Assembly: GCF_005889745.1 (NCBI RefSeq)
Contig: NZ_VCKZ01000011.1
Location: 1-48,284 of the forward strand
Length of the DNA stretch: 48,284 nucleotides
Source: Actinomadura geliboluensis
GTDB lineage: Bacteria > Actinomycetota > Actinomycetes > Streptosporangiales > Streptosporangiaceae
Direction of reading: 5' to 3'
Positions 17,074 through 24,512 of this stretch are shown here, piece after piece. The notes under the pieces are model-generated. The model saw nothing but the letters and a program-made list of their open reading frames with translations, was not told the DNA's origin and did not search any database. The stretch's first letter is position 1. Each line of letters begins with the position of its first letter. The position numbers and the translations under genes were made by a program.

Positions 17074-17399
17074 GCGGGCTCCTTCACAGGCATCTCCCAA
17101 CCGACCGGGGCCGACGGCCCTACCAGGGGGAGTAGGTGCGCGGGCTCTGCCGGATCGGGGCTCCGAAGGACCTGCGCAAGACGTCTCTCCAGGCTTGCTC
17201 TGCATGGCCTTGGACCGCGCCGGGGAAGACCCTGGCCGATGCACTGGTGCCCTGCGTGCGCCCGGGAGGACCTGGGTATCGGCCAGTGACATCCCCAGGC
17301 GCGATCTCGTGGTGCGGCGAGCAGGCTGTGCGCATGACTCCCTACGCTGAGCTGTCCACTCCTCCGATCTCGCTCGTTCAGCCCGTCCATCACGGGACG
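17074..17399. other. 326-base gap before the STAS gene, with competing inverted repeats
   Basis: No convincing gene is seen. TGGCCGAT (17233-17240) can pair with ATCGGCCA (17278-17285), and CACTGG (17242-17247) can pair with CCAGTG (17283-17288); the two right arms share bases, so only one pairing can form. They lie 112 bases or more before the STAS start at 17400. An in-frame ATG at 17334 would lengthen the STAS protein by 22 residues. Confidence 0.4.
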
Positions 17400-17756
17400 A
17401 TGAGCCTGCCCAGTCCGCGTCCAGGCGTCACCGAGACCCGGGACGGACTACTGAAGGTCGTCACCGCCCCCCACCCCCTGCTGCTTCGGCTCGAAGGCGA
17501 GGCCGACCTGTCCACCCGGGACCTCCTCGCCGCCACCTTGCGCACCATGACGGCTCCCGGTACCTCGGACCTGCACGTGGACCTGAGGCGCCTCGCCTTC
17601 ATCGACGTCGGCTGCCTGGCTCTCCTGCACCGGGCCGAGCAGGCCCTGATCCGCCAGGGACGGCGGCTCCGCGTGTACGGCGCTCCGCCCGTCGCCCGCA
17701 AGGCCATGCGCCTGCTCGGCTGGGAGATGCCCGCCGAGGAAGGAGCGACGCCGTGA
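17400..17756 (+). CDS. STAS-domain protein (anti-anti-sigma-like)
   Basis: This is a single-domain STAS protein of 118 residues, a fold that normally binds anti-sigma kinases in partner-switching stress control. The core reads LLLRLEGEADLST, DLHVDLRRLAFIDVGCLALLHRAEQ and ALIRQGRRLRVYGAPP. In classical antagonists the loop is D-S-S-G with a phosphorylated serine; here it is DVGC, so control by serine phosphorylation looks lost. ATG 17334 is an alternative start in the same frame; neither has a strong ribosome site. The PP2C phosphatase at 39.7 kb is a potential but unlinked partner class. Confidence 0.78.
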   Translation: MSLPSPRPGVTETRDGLLKVVTAPHPLLLRLEGEADLSTRDLLAATLRTMTAPGTSDLHVDLRRLAFIDVGCLALLHRAEQALIRQGRRLRVYGAPPVARKAMRLLGWEMPAEEGATP

Positions 17757-17967
17757 CCTGTCAGCGCGAGCGGAGGCGGGCCGCGCCGCGCGGCGGAAAG
17801 CCCGGCCATGGGAAAGGCATGACCGCCTGATGGGATGCCGCGCATTTCCGTAATGAATTGGTGTGAATGCCGCTGCGGGCACGGCAATTGCTGGAGCTCG
17901 TCGTGAGTCCATGGTCATATGAAACCGGCAGGGGAGATCACTTCGAATTCGAATGGAAGAGTCCAGC

Positions 17968-19038
17968 ATGAGACGTGGGATGCTTCGTGTCGTCGCGCTG
18001 ATCGGAGTCGCCGCGGCCGCCGCGTCGGCCGGTCCCGCCCAGGCGGCGCGGCAGCGTCCGAGGGCGGTCCTGGTCGCGGAGTCGTTCACCGGAGCCGTCA
18101 CCGACTCGCGCTTCATCGGGTACGGGGCCGCGTGCCTGACGGGCGCGCACCGCGGGGGCCGGGTGGCGGAGGCCGCGAACCACCCGCTCGGCGGCTGCCA
18201 CCCGGACCCGGCCGGTCCCGTTCCGCCGGTCGGCGCGGCGCCGCACGGCTATCTCCAGCTCACCGACGCCCACTTCGAGGAGACCGGCGCCGTGCTGTTC
18301 GACTCGCCGGTCCAGGCGGAGGACGGCCTGGAGGTGACCTTCGAGCAGTGGCAGTACGGCAACACCACGCGGACCCCGGCGGACGGGATCTCCTTCTTCC
18401 TCACCGACGGCGAGAAAGGGCTCACCACGCCCGGCGCCTTCGGCGGAAGCCTCGGCTACGCCCAGAAACTGCCGGACGGCAGCACCGAAGGCCGGCTCAT
18501 CCCGGGTGTCGAAGGCGGATACCTCGGTATCGGCCTGGACGTGCTGGGCGACTACTTCGGCGATGGAGAGCAGCGCGGGAACGGCTGCGAGCGGCGTTCC
18601 CCGGCCGGGACGAGGTTCCAGGCGCCTCCTCCCGGGCCCAACATCGTGACCGCGCGCGGCCCGGGGGACGGCACCGAGGGTTACTGCGTTCTCGACGCCA
18701 CGACGGCCAACAAGAAGGACACCGGCCCGTGGCCGTCCGCGCTTCCCGGCCGGCTCCACGGCTCCCTGAAGGAGATGCCCGCCCGGGTCAAGCCGACGCG
18801 GGCCGAGGCCCTTCTCGAACCGGTGAAGCGGGTCGTCCGCGTCGTGGTGCCGCCCGGGTCCGACCCGATGGTGACGGTGGACATCGACTTCCGGGACGGC
18901 AAGGGCTTCCAGCGGGTGCTGCGGTTCCCGGCTCCCGAGCCCCTGCCCGACACCGTCAAGTTCGGCTTCGCCGCCTCCACGGGCCCGCACACCGACGTGC
19001 ACCTGATCCGGAGACTCACCCTGCGCTCCGTTCGCTGA
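17968..19038 (+). CDS. Secreted L-type lectin-like protein
   Basis: This is a probably exported carbohydrate-binding protein of 356 residues. A signal peptide (basic MRRGMLR, hydrophobic stretch, AQA cleavage near residue 26) precedes a legume/L-type lectin fold: DGISFFLTDG, GGYLGIGLDVLGDYF and KFGFAASTGPHTDVHLI are the characteristic strands. Two pairs of cysteines could form disulfides. ATG 17968 is favoured by GGAAGAG six bases before it; ATG 17953 is in frame but poorly placed. No enzyme domain is seen. Its 3' end overlaps the histidine kinase gene by 23 bases and the start of a tandem repeat. Confidence 0.8.
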   Translation: MRRGMLRVVALIGVAAAAASAGPAQAARQRPRAVLVAESFTGAVTDSRFIGYGAACLTGAHRGGRVAEAANHPLGGCHPDPAGPVPPVGAAPHGYLQLTDAHFEETGAVLFDSPVQAEDGLEVTFEQWQYGNTTRTPADGISFFLTDGEKGLTTPGAFGGSLGYAQKLPDGSTEGRLIPGVEGGYLGIGLDVLGDYFGDGEQRGNGCERRSPAGTRFQAPPPGPNIVTARGPGDGTEGYCVLDATTANKKDTGPWPSALPGRLHGSLKEMPARVKPTRAEALLEPVKRVVRVVVPPGSDPMVTVDIDFRDGKGFQRVLRFPAPEPLPDTVKFGFAASTGPHTDVHLIRRLTLRSVR

Positions 19039-20221
19039 CCGGCCGTTCGCCGACCGGCCGTTCGCTGACCGGCTGTTCGCCGACCGGGCACCGCGAGCGG
19101 TTTCCCGGTGCTTCGTTCAGCGGTGCGAGGGAATGCCGCGGGAGTTCCACGGTGATGCGGAGCCCGCCGGCGGGGCGCGGGACGAGGGTGAGCGCTCCGC
19201 CGTGTGCGTGGGCGATGGACTTGACGATCGCCAGGCCGAGGCCGACGCCCGCGTGATCGGTGTGGACGCGTTCGGTGCCGCGCTGGAACGGCTCGGTGAG
19301 CGTCGACACTCGCTGGGCAGTGAGGTTCTCGCCGGTGTTCTCAACGGTGAGCACCACCGTTTCGGGACGGACGCTGGTCGTGACCCGAGCGGTGCCCCGT
19401 TCGGGCAGGTTGTGGACGATCGCGTTCTGCACGAGGTTCGTGGTCAGTTGCAGCAGCAGCGCGTGTGAGCCGACGGTGGGAGCGATGTCGCCCGAGGTCT
19501 CGATGGTGATGCCGTGCTTCTCCGCCAGGGGCAGGAGCGCTTCGGTGGCCTCCTCCGCCACGAGGGAGAGGTCGACGTGCTCTCGGGTGAAGGCACGCTG
19601 GTCGGCGCGGCTGAGCACCAGAAGGGCTTCGGTGAGGTCGATGGCCCGGCCGTTGACGGCGTGGAGGCGGTCGATGATCTCGCCGGTGTCACGGGCCGGA
19701 TCGCCGCGGGCCACGTCCAGCAGCGTCTTCGAGATCGCCAGCGGGGTCCGCAGCTCGTGGGAGGCGTTGGCCGCGAACCGCTGCTGCTCGGCGACGTGCG
19801 CTTCGAGCCGCGCGAGCATCGCGTCGAAGGCGTCGGCGAGTTCGCGGAACTCGTCCCGGCGGCCGGGCAGCCGGATCCGGTGGGAGAGCGACCCCTCCGT
19901 GGCCAGCCGGGCGGCGCCGGTGATGCGGGTCAGCGGGGCGAGCATGCGGCCGGCGAGGATCCACCCTCCCACTAGGCCGAAGACCAGCAGGAAGGCCAGG
20001 ACGGCCGCCGCCCGCGGGGCGAAGACGCGCAGCAGGTTCGACCGGATGGGGAAGACGCCCGTATTGGTGGTGCCGGAGGGCACGATGAGCGCGCGGTCGG
20101 GGACGTAGCGCAGGAGGAACACCCACACCGCCGCGAGCAGCAGCGCACCCGCGAGCATGAGGAACGCGGCGTAGCTGAGCGTGAGCTGGAGGCGGGCGCT
20201 CAGACCCGGGCCCCTATCCAT
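19016..20221 (-). CDS. Sensor histidine kinase (HisKA/HATPase)
   Basis: This is a membrane sensor kinase of about 401 residues. Two membrane helices (about 12-36 and 75-97) flank a short extracellular loop of about 38 residues; a HAMP domain follows, then HisKA with the phosphorylated His in NASHELRTPLA, and an HATPase with N-box NLVQNAIVHN and G-boxes AGVGLGLAIVK. ATG 20221 overlaps the response regulator stop by 8 bases, so the two are translationally coupled. The C-terminus ends in a PVGER/PVSER-type five-residue repeat encoded by a tandem DNA repeat, beyond the ATPase domain. The small sensor loop suggests membrane-related sensing. Confidence 0.93.
   Translation of the reverse strand: MDRGPGLSARLQLTLSYAAFLMLAGALLLAAVWVFLLRYVPDRALIVPSGTTNTGVFPIRSNLLRVFAPRAAAVLAFLLVFGLVGGWILAGRMLAPLTRITGAARLATEGSLSHRIRLPGRRDEFRELADAFDAMLARLEAHVAEQQRFAANASHELRTPLAISKTLLDVARGDPARDTGEIIDRLHAVNGRAIDLTEALLVLSRADQRAFTREHVDLSLVAEEATEALLPLAEKHGITIETSGDIAPTVGSHALLLQLTTNLVQNAIVHNLPERGTARVTTSVRPETVVLTVENTGENLTAQRVSTLTEPFQRGTERVHTDHAGVGLGLAIVKSIAHAHGGALTLVPRPAGGLRITVELPRHSLAPLNEAPGNRSRCPVGEQPVSERPVGERPVSERSAG
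19028..19087. repeat. Four tandem 15-bp repeats between lectin and kinase genes
   Basis: Units CCGTTCGCTGACCGG, CCGTTCGCCGACCGG, CCGTTCGCTGACCGG and CTGTTCGCCGACCGG run head to tail; the alternating T/C suggests duplication of a 30-bp pair. The array starts inside the last codons of the lectin gene and encodes the kinase C-terminal pentapeptides on the other strand, with every unit in frame. Length changes by slippage would keep the kinase frame. Confidence 0.9.
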
Positions 20222-20909
20222 GCCCGCCGCCCTCACCTCCGGCTCCCGGCCCGGTGGAGATGCGGTAGCCGACGCCCGGCACGGTCGCGATGACCCAGGG
20301 CTCGCCGAGCCGTTTGCGCAGCGCCGAGACGGTGATGCGGACGGCGTTGGTGAACGGGTCGGCGTTCTCGTCCCATGCGCGCTCCAGCAGTTCCTCGGCG
20401 CTGACGACGCCGCCTTCGGCGGCGATGAGCACTTCGAGCACCGCGAACTGCTTCCGGGTCAGCGCGACGTAGCGGCCGTCCCGGAACACCTCCCGGCGGA
20501 ACGGGTCCAGCCGCAGGCCCGCGATCTCCCGCACCGGGGGCCGGCTGTGGGCCCGCCTGCGGTCGAGGGCCCGCAGCCTGAGCACGAGTTCGCGCAGTTC
20601 GAACGGCTTCGTGAGGTAGTCGTCGGCGCCGAGCCCGAACCCGGTGGCCTTGTCGTCGAGGCGGTCGGCCGCGGTGAGCATCATGATCGGCATGCCGCTC
20701 CCGGAGGCGACGATGCGCTCGGCGATCTCGTCGCCGGACGGCCCGGGGACGTCGCGGTCCAGGACGGCGATGTCGTAGGCGTTGACGGCGAGCAGTTCCA
20801 GCGCGGTGTCGCCGTCCCCCGCGATGTCGGCCGCGATGGCCTCCAGGCGGAGGCCATCGCGGATCGCCTCCGCCATGTAGGGCTCGTCCTCGACGATCAG
20901 CACGCGCAT
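20214..20909 (-). CDS. OmpR-family response regulator
   Basis: This is a DNA-binding response regulator of 231 residues. The receiver domain has acidic residues in VEDEP, phosphoacceptor Asp51 in AVLDRD, Thr in LTAADR and Lys in LTKPF. The C-terminal winged helix (from about residue 130) shows ALTRKQFAVLEVLI, SAEELLERAWDE and VRITVSALRKRLG...VPGVGYR. ATG 20909 is the start. It is upstream of and overlapping its cognate kinase, and divergent from the EEP-fold gene. Confidence 0.95.
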   Translation of the reverse strand: MRVLIVEDEPYMAEAIRDGLRLEAIAADIAGDGDTALELLAVNAYDIAVLDRDVPGPSGDEIAERIVASGSGMPIMMLTAADRLDDKATGFGLGADDYLTKPFELRELVLRLRALDRRRAHSRPPVREIAGLRLDPFRREVFRDGRYVALTRKQFAVLEVLIAAEGGVVSAEELLERAWDENADPFTNAVRITVSALRKRLGEPWVIATVPGVGYRISTGPGAGGEGGGHG

Positions 20910-20931
20910 GCGCTCGATGCTACGAACGGGC

Positions 20932-20964
20932 GCATATCGCCGGCGTATGTAAAACCGCATACGC
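20932..20964. promoter_or_regulatory. Candidate response-regulator binding sites
   Basis: The 130-base divergent region holds a perfect inverted repeat, GCGTATG (20943-20949) and CATACGC (20958-20964) with eight bases between, plus a third similar half-site, GCATATCGC (20932-20940). The middle contains TGTAAAA, the most AT-rich stretch nearby. Position between the regulator and EEP genes suggests autoregulation and control of both units. Confidence 0.5.
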
Positions 20965-21039
20965 GACGGCAACATCGCGCCGCGTTGACTGGGCGGCATG
21001 CAGGATGCAGGGGTGAGCGGCAGTGAGCGAGGCCAGACG

Positions 21040-22119
21040 ATGACGCAGGTGGACACGGCGGAGACCGGCTCGGTCGGCACCGGCGGCCCGGATACCGGCT
21101 CCGGCGCCTGGCGCGCGGCCGTCCGCCGCGCGGTCCGCCTCGGCTCCCGGCCCGGCCCGTGGAAGCGCGGCATGGTCCTCGCGGCGCCGGCTCTGTTGCT
21201 GGCCATGCTCATGCTGCTGCACGCCGAGGTCCCGAACCGTGGCATGCACCTCGGCAGCCTGCTGGAGACCGTCCTCCCGTGGCTCGGCCTGCTCATCCCG
21301 GTGCTGCTGGTCGCCGCGCTCTTGCGCCGCTCCGCCACCGCGACGCTCGCGCTGCTGCTGCCGGTCGCGGTGTGGCTGCACCTCTTCGGCGGGCTGCTCG
21401 GCGACAGGTCCGGTCCGGGCGGCGACCTCACCGTGGCCAGCCACAACGTCGGCGCCGCCAACCCCGACCCGGCCGTTGCCGCGCGCGACCTGGCAGCCTC
21501 CGGGGCGGACGTCCTGGCTCTGCAGGAGCTGACCACGCAGGCCCTGGGATCGTACGAGCGGGAACTGGCGAAGGCGTACCCGCACCACACGGTGCAGGGC
21601 ACGGTCGGGCTGTGGAGCAAGCTGCCCCTGTCGGACACCCGGCCGATCGACATCAAGATGGACTACGGCCCGCTGGGGGAGACCAAGCCGACCGACGAAA
21701 AGATGACCTACAACCGGGCATTCCGCACCACAGTGGCTACGGACCACGGGCCGCTGGCGGTGTACGTCGCCCACCTGGGGTCCGTACGGGTGAATCCCAG
21801 GGCGGGCTTCTGGACGACCCATCGGGACAGGGGCGCGCAGGCGCTCGCCGAGGCCGTGGCCTCGGAGAAGAACGAGCGGGTGGTGCTGCTCGGCGACCTG
21901 AACGGCACCATGGACGACCGCGCGTTCGACACCCTCACGTCGCGGATGCGCTCGGCCCAGGACGCGGCCGGGGACGGCTTCGGCTTCACCTGGCCGGCGG
22001 CGTTCCCGATGGTCCGGATCGACCAGGTCCTGGTCAGGGGCGTGAAGCCGGAGAGGGCGTGGTCGCTGCCGTCCACCGGCAGCGACCACCTGCCGGTGGC
22101 GGCCGCGATCAGCTGGTGA
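21040..22119 (+). CDS. Membrane-anchored endonuclease/exonuclease/phosphatase-fold protein
   Basis: This is a 359-residue protein with about three N-terminal membrane helices (roughly 45-130) followed by an EEP (DNase I-like) domain predicted to face outside. Catalytic elements are SHNVGAANPD, LQELTT, the GDLNGTMDD metal/His-type loop and the terminal GSDHLPV. Family members cleave DNA, phosphodiesters or lipid phosphates; no further assignment is safe. ATG 21040 has GAGG upstream; ATG 20998 would add 14 residues. It is divergent from the two-component system, which probably controls it. Confidence 0.85.
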   Translation: MTQVDTAETGSVGTGGPDTGSGAWRAAVRRAVRLGSRPGPWKRGMVLAAPALLLAMLMLLHAEVPNRGMHLGSLLETVLPWLGLLIPVLLVAALLRRSATATLALLLPVAVWLHLFGGLLGDRSGPGGDLTVASHNVGAANPDPAVAARDLAASGADVLALQELTTQALGSYERELAKAYPHHTVQGTVGLWSKLPLSDTRPIDIKMDYGPLGETKPTDEKMTYNRAFRTTVATDHGPLAVYVAHLGSVRVNPRAGFWTTHRDRGAQALAEAVASEKNERVVLLGDLNGTMDDRAFDTLTSRMRSAQDAAGDGFGFTWPAAFPMVRIDQVLVRGVKPERAWSLPSTGSDHLPVAAAISW

Positions 22120-22164
22120 CGCGGCGGCCCTCGTTCCCGCCCGGCCGCGGGGAAGTCCGACCGG

Positions 22165-22443
<279 letters not shown>

Positions 22444-22446
22444 CTA

Positions 22447-22462
22447 ATACCCGCCAGGGTAT
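22447..22462. promoter_or_regulatory. CstR-type operator 1
   Basis: ATACCCGCCAGGGTAT fits ATACCC-N4-GGGTAT, a perfect six-base-arm palindrome. It lies immediately before the repressor start codon, overlapping the expected ribosome site or promoter. Confidence 0.8.
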
Positions 22463-22582
22463 ACGGCGCGGGACGGTTTCGACCGGGCCGGACGGGAGCG
22501 GCATGCGGGCGCCGTGGCCCTCGCCAGGTGGCCGCCGCGCCTCCCGGGCGATGCCTGCCCGCACCCCCTGGCGCTCTCCAGG

Positions 22583-22598
22583 ATACCCCAGGGGGTAT
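22583..22598. promoter_or_regulatory. CstR-type operator 2
   Basis: ATACCCCAGGGGGTAT is the second copy of ATACCC-N4-GGGTAT in the same gap, 98 bases before the dioxygenase start. Confidence 0.8.
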
Positions 22599-22638
22599 TT
22601 GCATCCGGCTTCGTCCATCGGCTAACGTGCGAGGAAAG

Positions 22639-22654
22639 ATACCCCCAGGGGTAT
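22639..22654. promoter_or_regulatory. CstR-type operator 3
   Basis: ATACCCCCAGGGGTAT is the third copy, 41 bases before the dioxygenase start and 56 bases (centre to centre) from operator 2. Just after it an ATG at 22655 opens a 14-codon frame ending in a TGA that overlaps the dioxygenase GTG, a possible coupled leader. Confidence 0.8.
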
Positions 22655-22695
22655 ATGAGCGACAGATCGCGGACAACGGAGAGCGAGGCAGGCCA

Positions 22696-24057
22696 GTGAT
22701 CGAGATCGTTCCGATCGACACTCCCACGCTGGGGGACCGCAGCTACTTCGTCACCGACGGCGAGGTCGCGCTCGTGATCGACCCGCAGCGCGACATCGAC
22801 CGGGTGCTCGCCCTGGCCGAGGCCCGGCGGGTGGCGGTCGTCGACGTCTTCGAGACCCACGTCCACAACGACTACGTGACCGGCGGACTGGCGCTGGCCC
22901 GGGCGACCGGTGCCGCCTACCACCTCAACGCCGCCGACCCCGTGGCCTTCGAGCACCACGCGGTGGCCGAGGGCGACGTGATCGAGGTCGGCTCCCGGAT
23001 GCGGGTGCGGGTCCTGGCGACTCCGGGCCACACGTTCACGCACCTGGCCTACGTCCTGGAGGCCGAGGGCCGGCCGCCCGCGGTGTTCAGCGGCGGGTCG
23101 CTGCTGTACGGGTCCACCGGACGGCCGGACCTGCTCGGGCCGTCCCACACCCTCGACCTCGCGACCGCCCAGTACGGCTCGGTGCGGCGGCTGGCGCGCG
23201 AGTTGCCCGACGACGCCGAGATCTTCCCCACCCACGGGTTCGGCAGCTTCTGCTCGGCCACCCAGTCCGAGGCCGAGGCGTCGACGATCGGGCGGGAGAA
23301 GCGCGGCAATCCCGCGCTCACCCTGGACGAGAAGGAGTACGTCGAGGGGCTGCTGGCCGGCCTGGACGCCTGGCCCGCCTACTACGCCCACATGGAGCCG
23401 GCCAACACCGCCGGGCCGGAGGCGCCCGATCTGTCGGAGGCGCGCCGCGCGGACGCCGCCGAACTGCGCCGCCGCATCGAGGCCGGGGAGTGGGTCGTCG
23501 ACCTGCGGACCCGGACGGCGTTCGCGGCCGGGCACATGGCCGGAACGCTCAACTTCGGGCTGGACGGCAGTTTCGCGACCTACCTCGGCTGGCTCGTCCC
23601 GTGGGGCACGCCGTTGACGCTGCTGGGGGAGACACCCGAGGACGTGGCGGACGCCCAGCGCGAACTCGTCCGCATCGGGATCGACCGCCCGGCCGCGTCG
23701 GCCACCGGCGGCCCCGAGCGCTGGGCGGGCGCCGAGGACCTCGCGTCCTTCCCGCGGGCGTCGTTCGAGGAACTGGCGGCCGTCCGGCACCACCGCCCGG
23801 TCGTGGTCCTCGACGTGCGCCGTGCCCTGGAGTGGGACGAGTCGCACATCGACGGCGCCGTGCACATCCCGCTGCAGGACCTGCCGAAGCGCCTGGACGA
23901 GGTGCCGGGCGGCGAGGTGTGGGTGCACTGCGCGGGCGGCTACCGCGCCGCCATCGCCGCCTCGCTGCTGGCCGCCGCCGGACGGCGCGTGGTCGCCATC
24001 GACGACGAGTACGCCGCGAGCGCCCGCGCCGGCCTGCCGCTCACCGCCGCCGCCTGA
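22696..24057 (+). CDS. Persulfide dioxygenase-rhodanese fusion (CstB-like)
   Basis: This is a cytoplasmic sulfide/persulfide detoxification enzyme of 453 residues. The metallo-beta-lactamase domain (1-240) carries THVHNDY, TPGHTFTH and the late THGFGSFC, as in persulfide dioxygenases, which oxidise glutathione-type persulfide to sulfite. Two rhodanese domains follow: the first (about 250-345) has no active-site Cys; the second (about 355-445) has the loop HCAGGYRA. A live C-terminal rhodanese would move sulfane sulfur to or from sulfite. GTG 22696 is the start. It is divergent from the CstR-type repressor, with two operators upstream. Confidence 0.92.
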   Translation: MIEIVPIDTPTLGDRSYFVTDGEVALVIDPQRDIDRVLALAEARRVAVVDVFETHVHNDYVTGGLALARATGAAYHLNAADPVAFEHHAVAEGDVIEVGSRMRVRVLATPGHTFTHLAYVLEAEGRPPAVFSGGSLLYGSTGRPDLLGPSHTLDLATAQYGSVRRLARELPDDAEIFPTHGFGSFCSATQSEAEASTIGREKRGNPALTLDEKEYVEGLLAGLDAWPAYYAHMEPANTAGPEAPDLSEARRADAAELRRRIEAGEWVVDLRTRTAFAAGHMAGTLNFGLDGSFATYLGWLVPWGTPLTLLGETPEDVADAQRELVRIGIDRPAASATGGPERWAGAEDLASFPRASFEELAAVRHHRPVVVLDVRRALEWDESHIDGAVHIPLQDLPKRLDEVPGGEVWVHCAGGYRAAIAASLLAAAGRRVVAIDDEYAASARAGLPLTAAA

Positions 24058-24210
24058 CGATCAGGCGTCCGCAATTCCGGGCGTGGTGGCTTTTTCCGGG
24101 CGTTAGCTCAGGCGTCTACTGCGCCGCCGCGCGCCGCATGAAACCGGACTTTTGACCTGCTGTCAGAGTTCCCGGCGAATGCGCATTTCGGCGCGCACAG
24201 TTCGTCCCAT

Positions 24211-24252
24211 TCGGCGGGGCCGTTCCGCTCACCCGAGCGGCGGCCCCGCCGA
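24211..24252. terminator. Long stem-loop, probable terminator
   Basis: TCGGCGGGGCCG (24211-24222) is perfectly complementary to CGGCCCCGCCGA (24241-24252); inside, CGCTC pairs with GAGCG around an ACCC tetraloop after a small internal loop. Seventeen paired positions in 42 bases. No T-run follows, which is usual for high-GC actinobacterial terminators. Confidence 0.6.
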
Positions 24253-24431
24253 CGGCGCTTGTTCGGGCGGGGTCGTGGCCCGGGTTCGCGAACGGTCGCC
24301 CGGGGCGCCGGATTCTCCGGCGGCCGGGGGTGCGGCAGCGCGTTGACCAGCGCTTCGGTGAGGCGGACGGCGGTTTCCGAGGGTGATGCGACGGCGCGGG
24401 GTCCGGTGGGCGAGAAGTTGCCGGTGACCTC

Positions 24432-24487
24432 TTGACACCGAGCGTGGCGCACGTCACGGTGTACGACATTAACTGACGCATCAGTCA
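24432..24487 (+). promoter_or_regulatory. Promoter and TetR-type operator of the ABC importer operon
   Basis: TTGACA (24432-24437) is followed at 17 bases by CACGGT, a weak -10. The palindrome TAACTGACGCATCAGTCA (24470-24487) then covers the expected start of transcription. It is a two-mismatch copy of the 18-bp site at 31799. A repressor bound here would block initiation. Confidence 0.7.
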
Positions 24488-24512
24488 AACAACCCCCGGA
24501 ACGGGAGGGTCG

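Larger units (their letters stand above)
24058..24512. other. 455-base gap with terminator hairpin and regulated promoter
   Basis: No gene is supported here. The first half holds a long hairpin (listed separately) suited to ending the dioxygenase transcript; the last 80 bases hold the promoter and operator of the ABC importer operon. Short open frames on both strands have the composition expected by chance. Confidence 0.6.

Noticed and set aside
15256..17289. Long plus-strand open frame through the DHFR-like and OTC-like genes
   Set aside because: No domain recognisable, while the minus strand encodes two clear families with ribosome sites.
19028..19087. CRISPR-like array
   Set aside because: Units are only 15 bp, directly adjacent with no spacers, and in frame in a coding gene.
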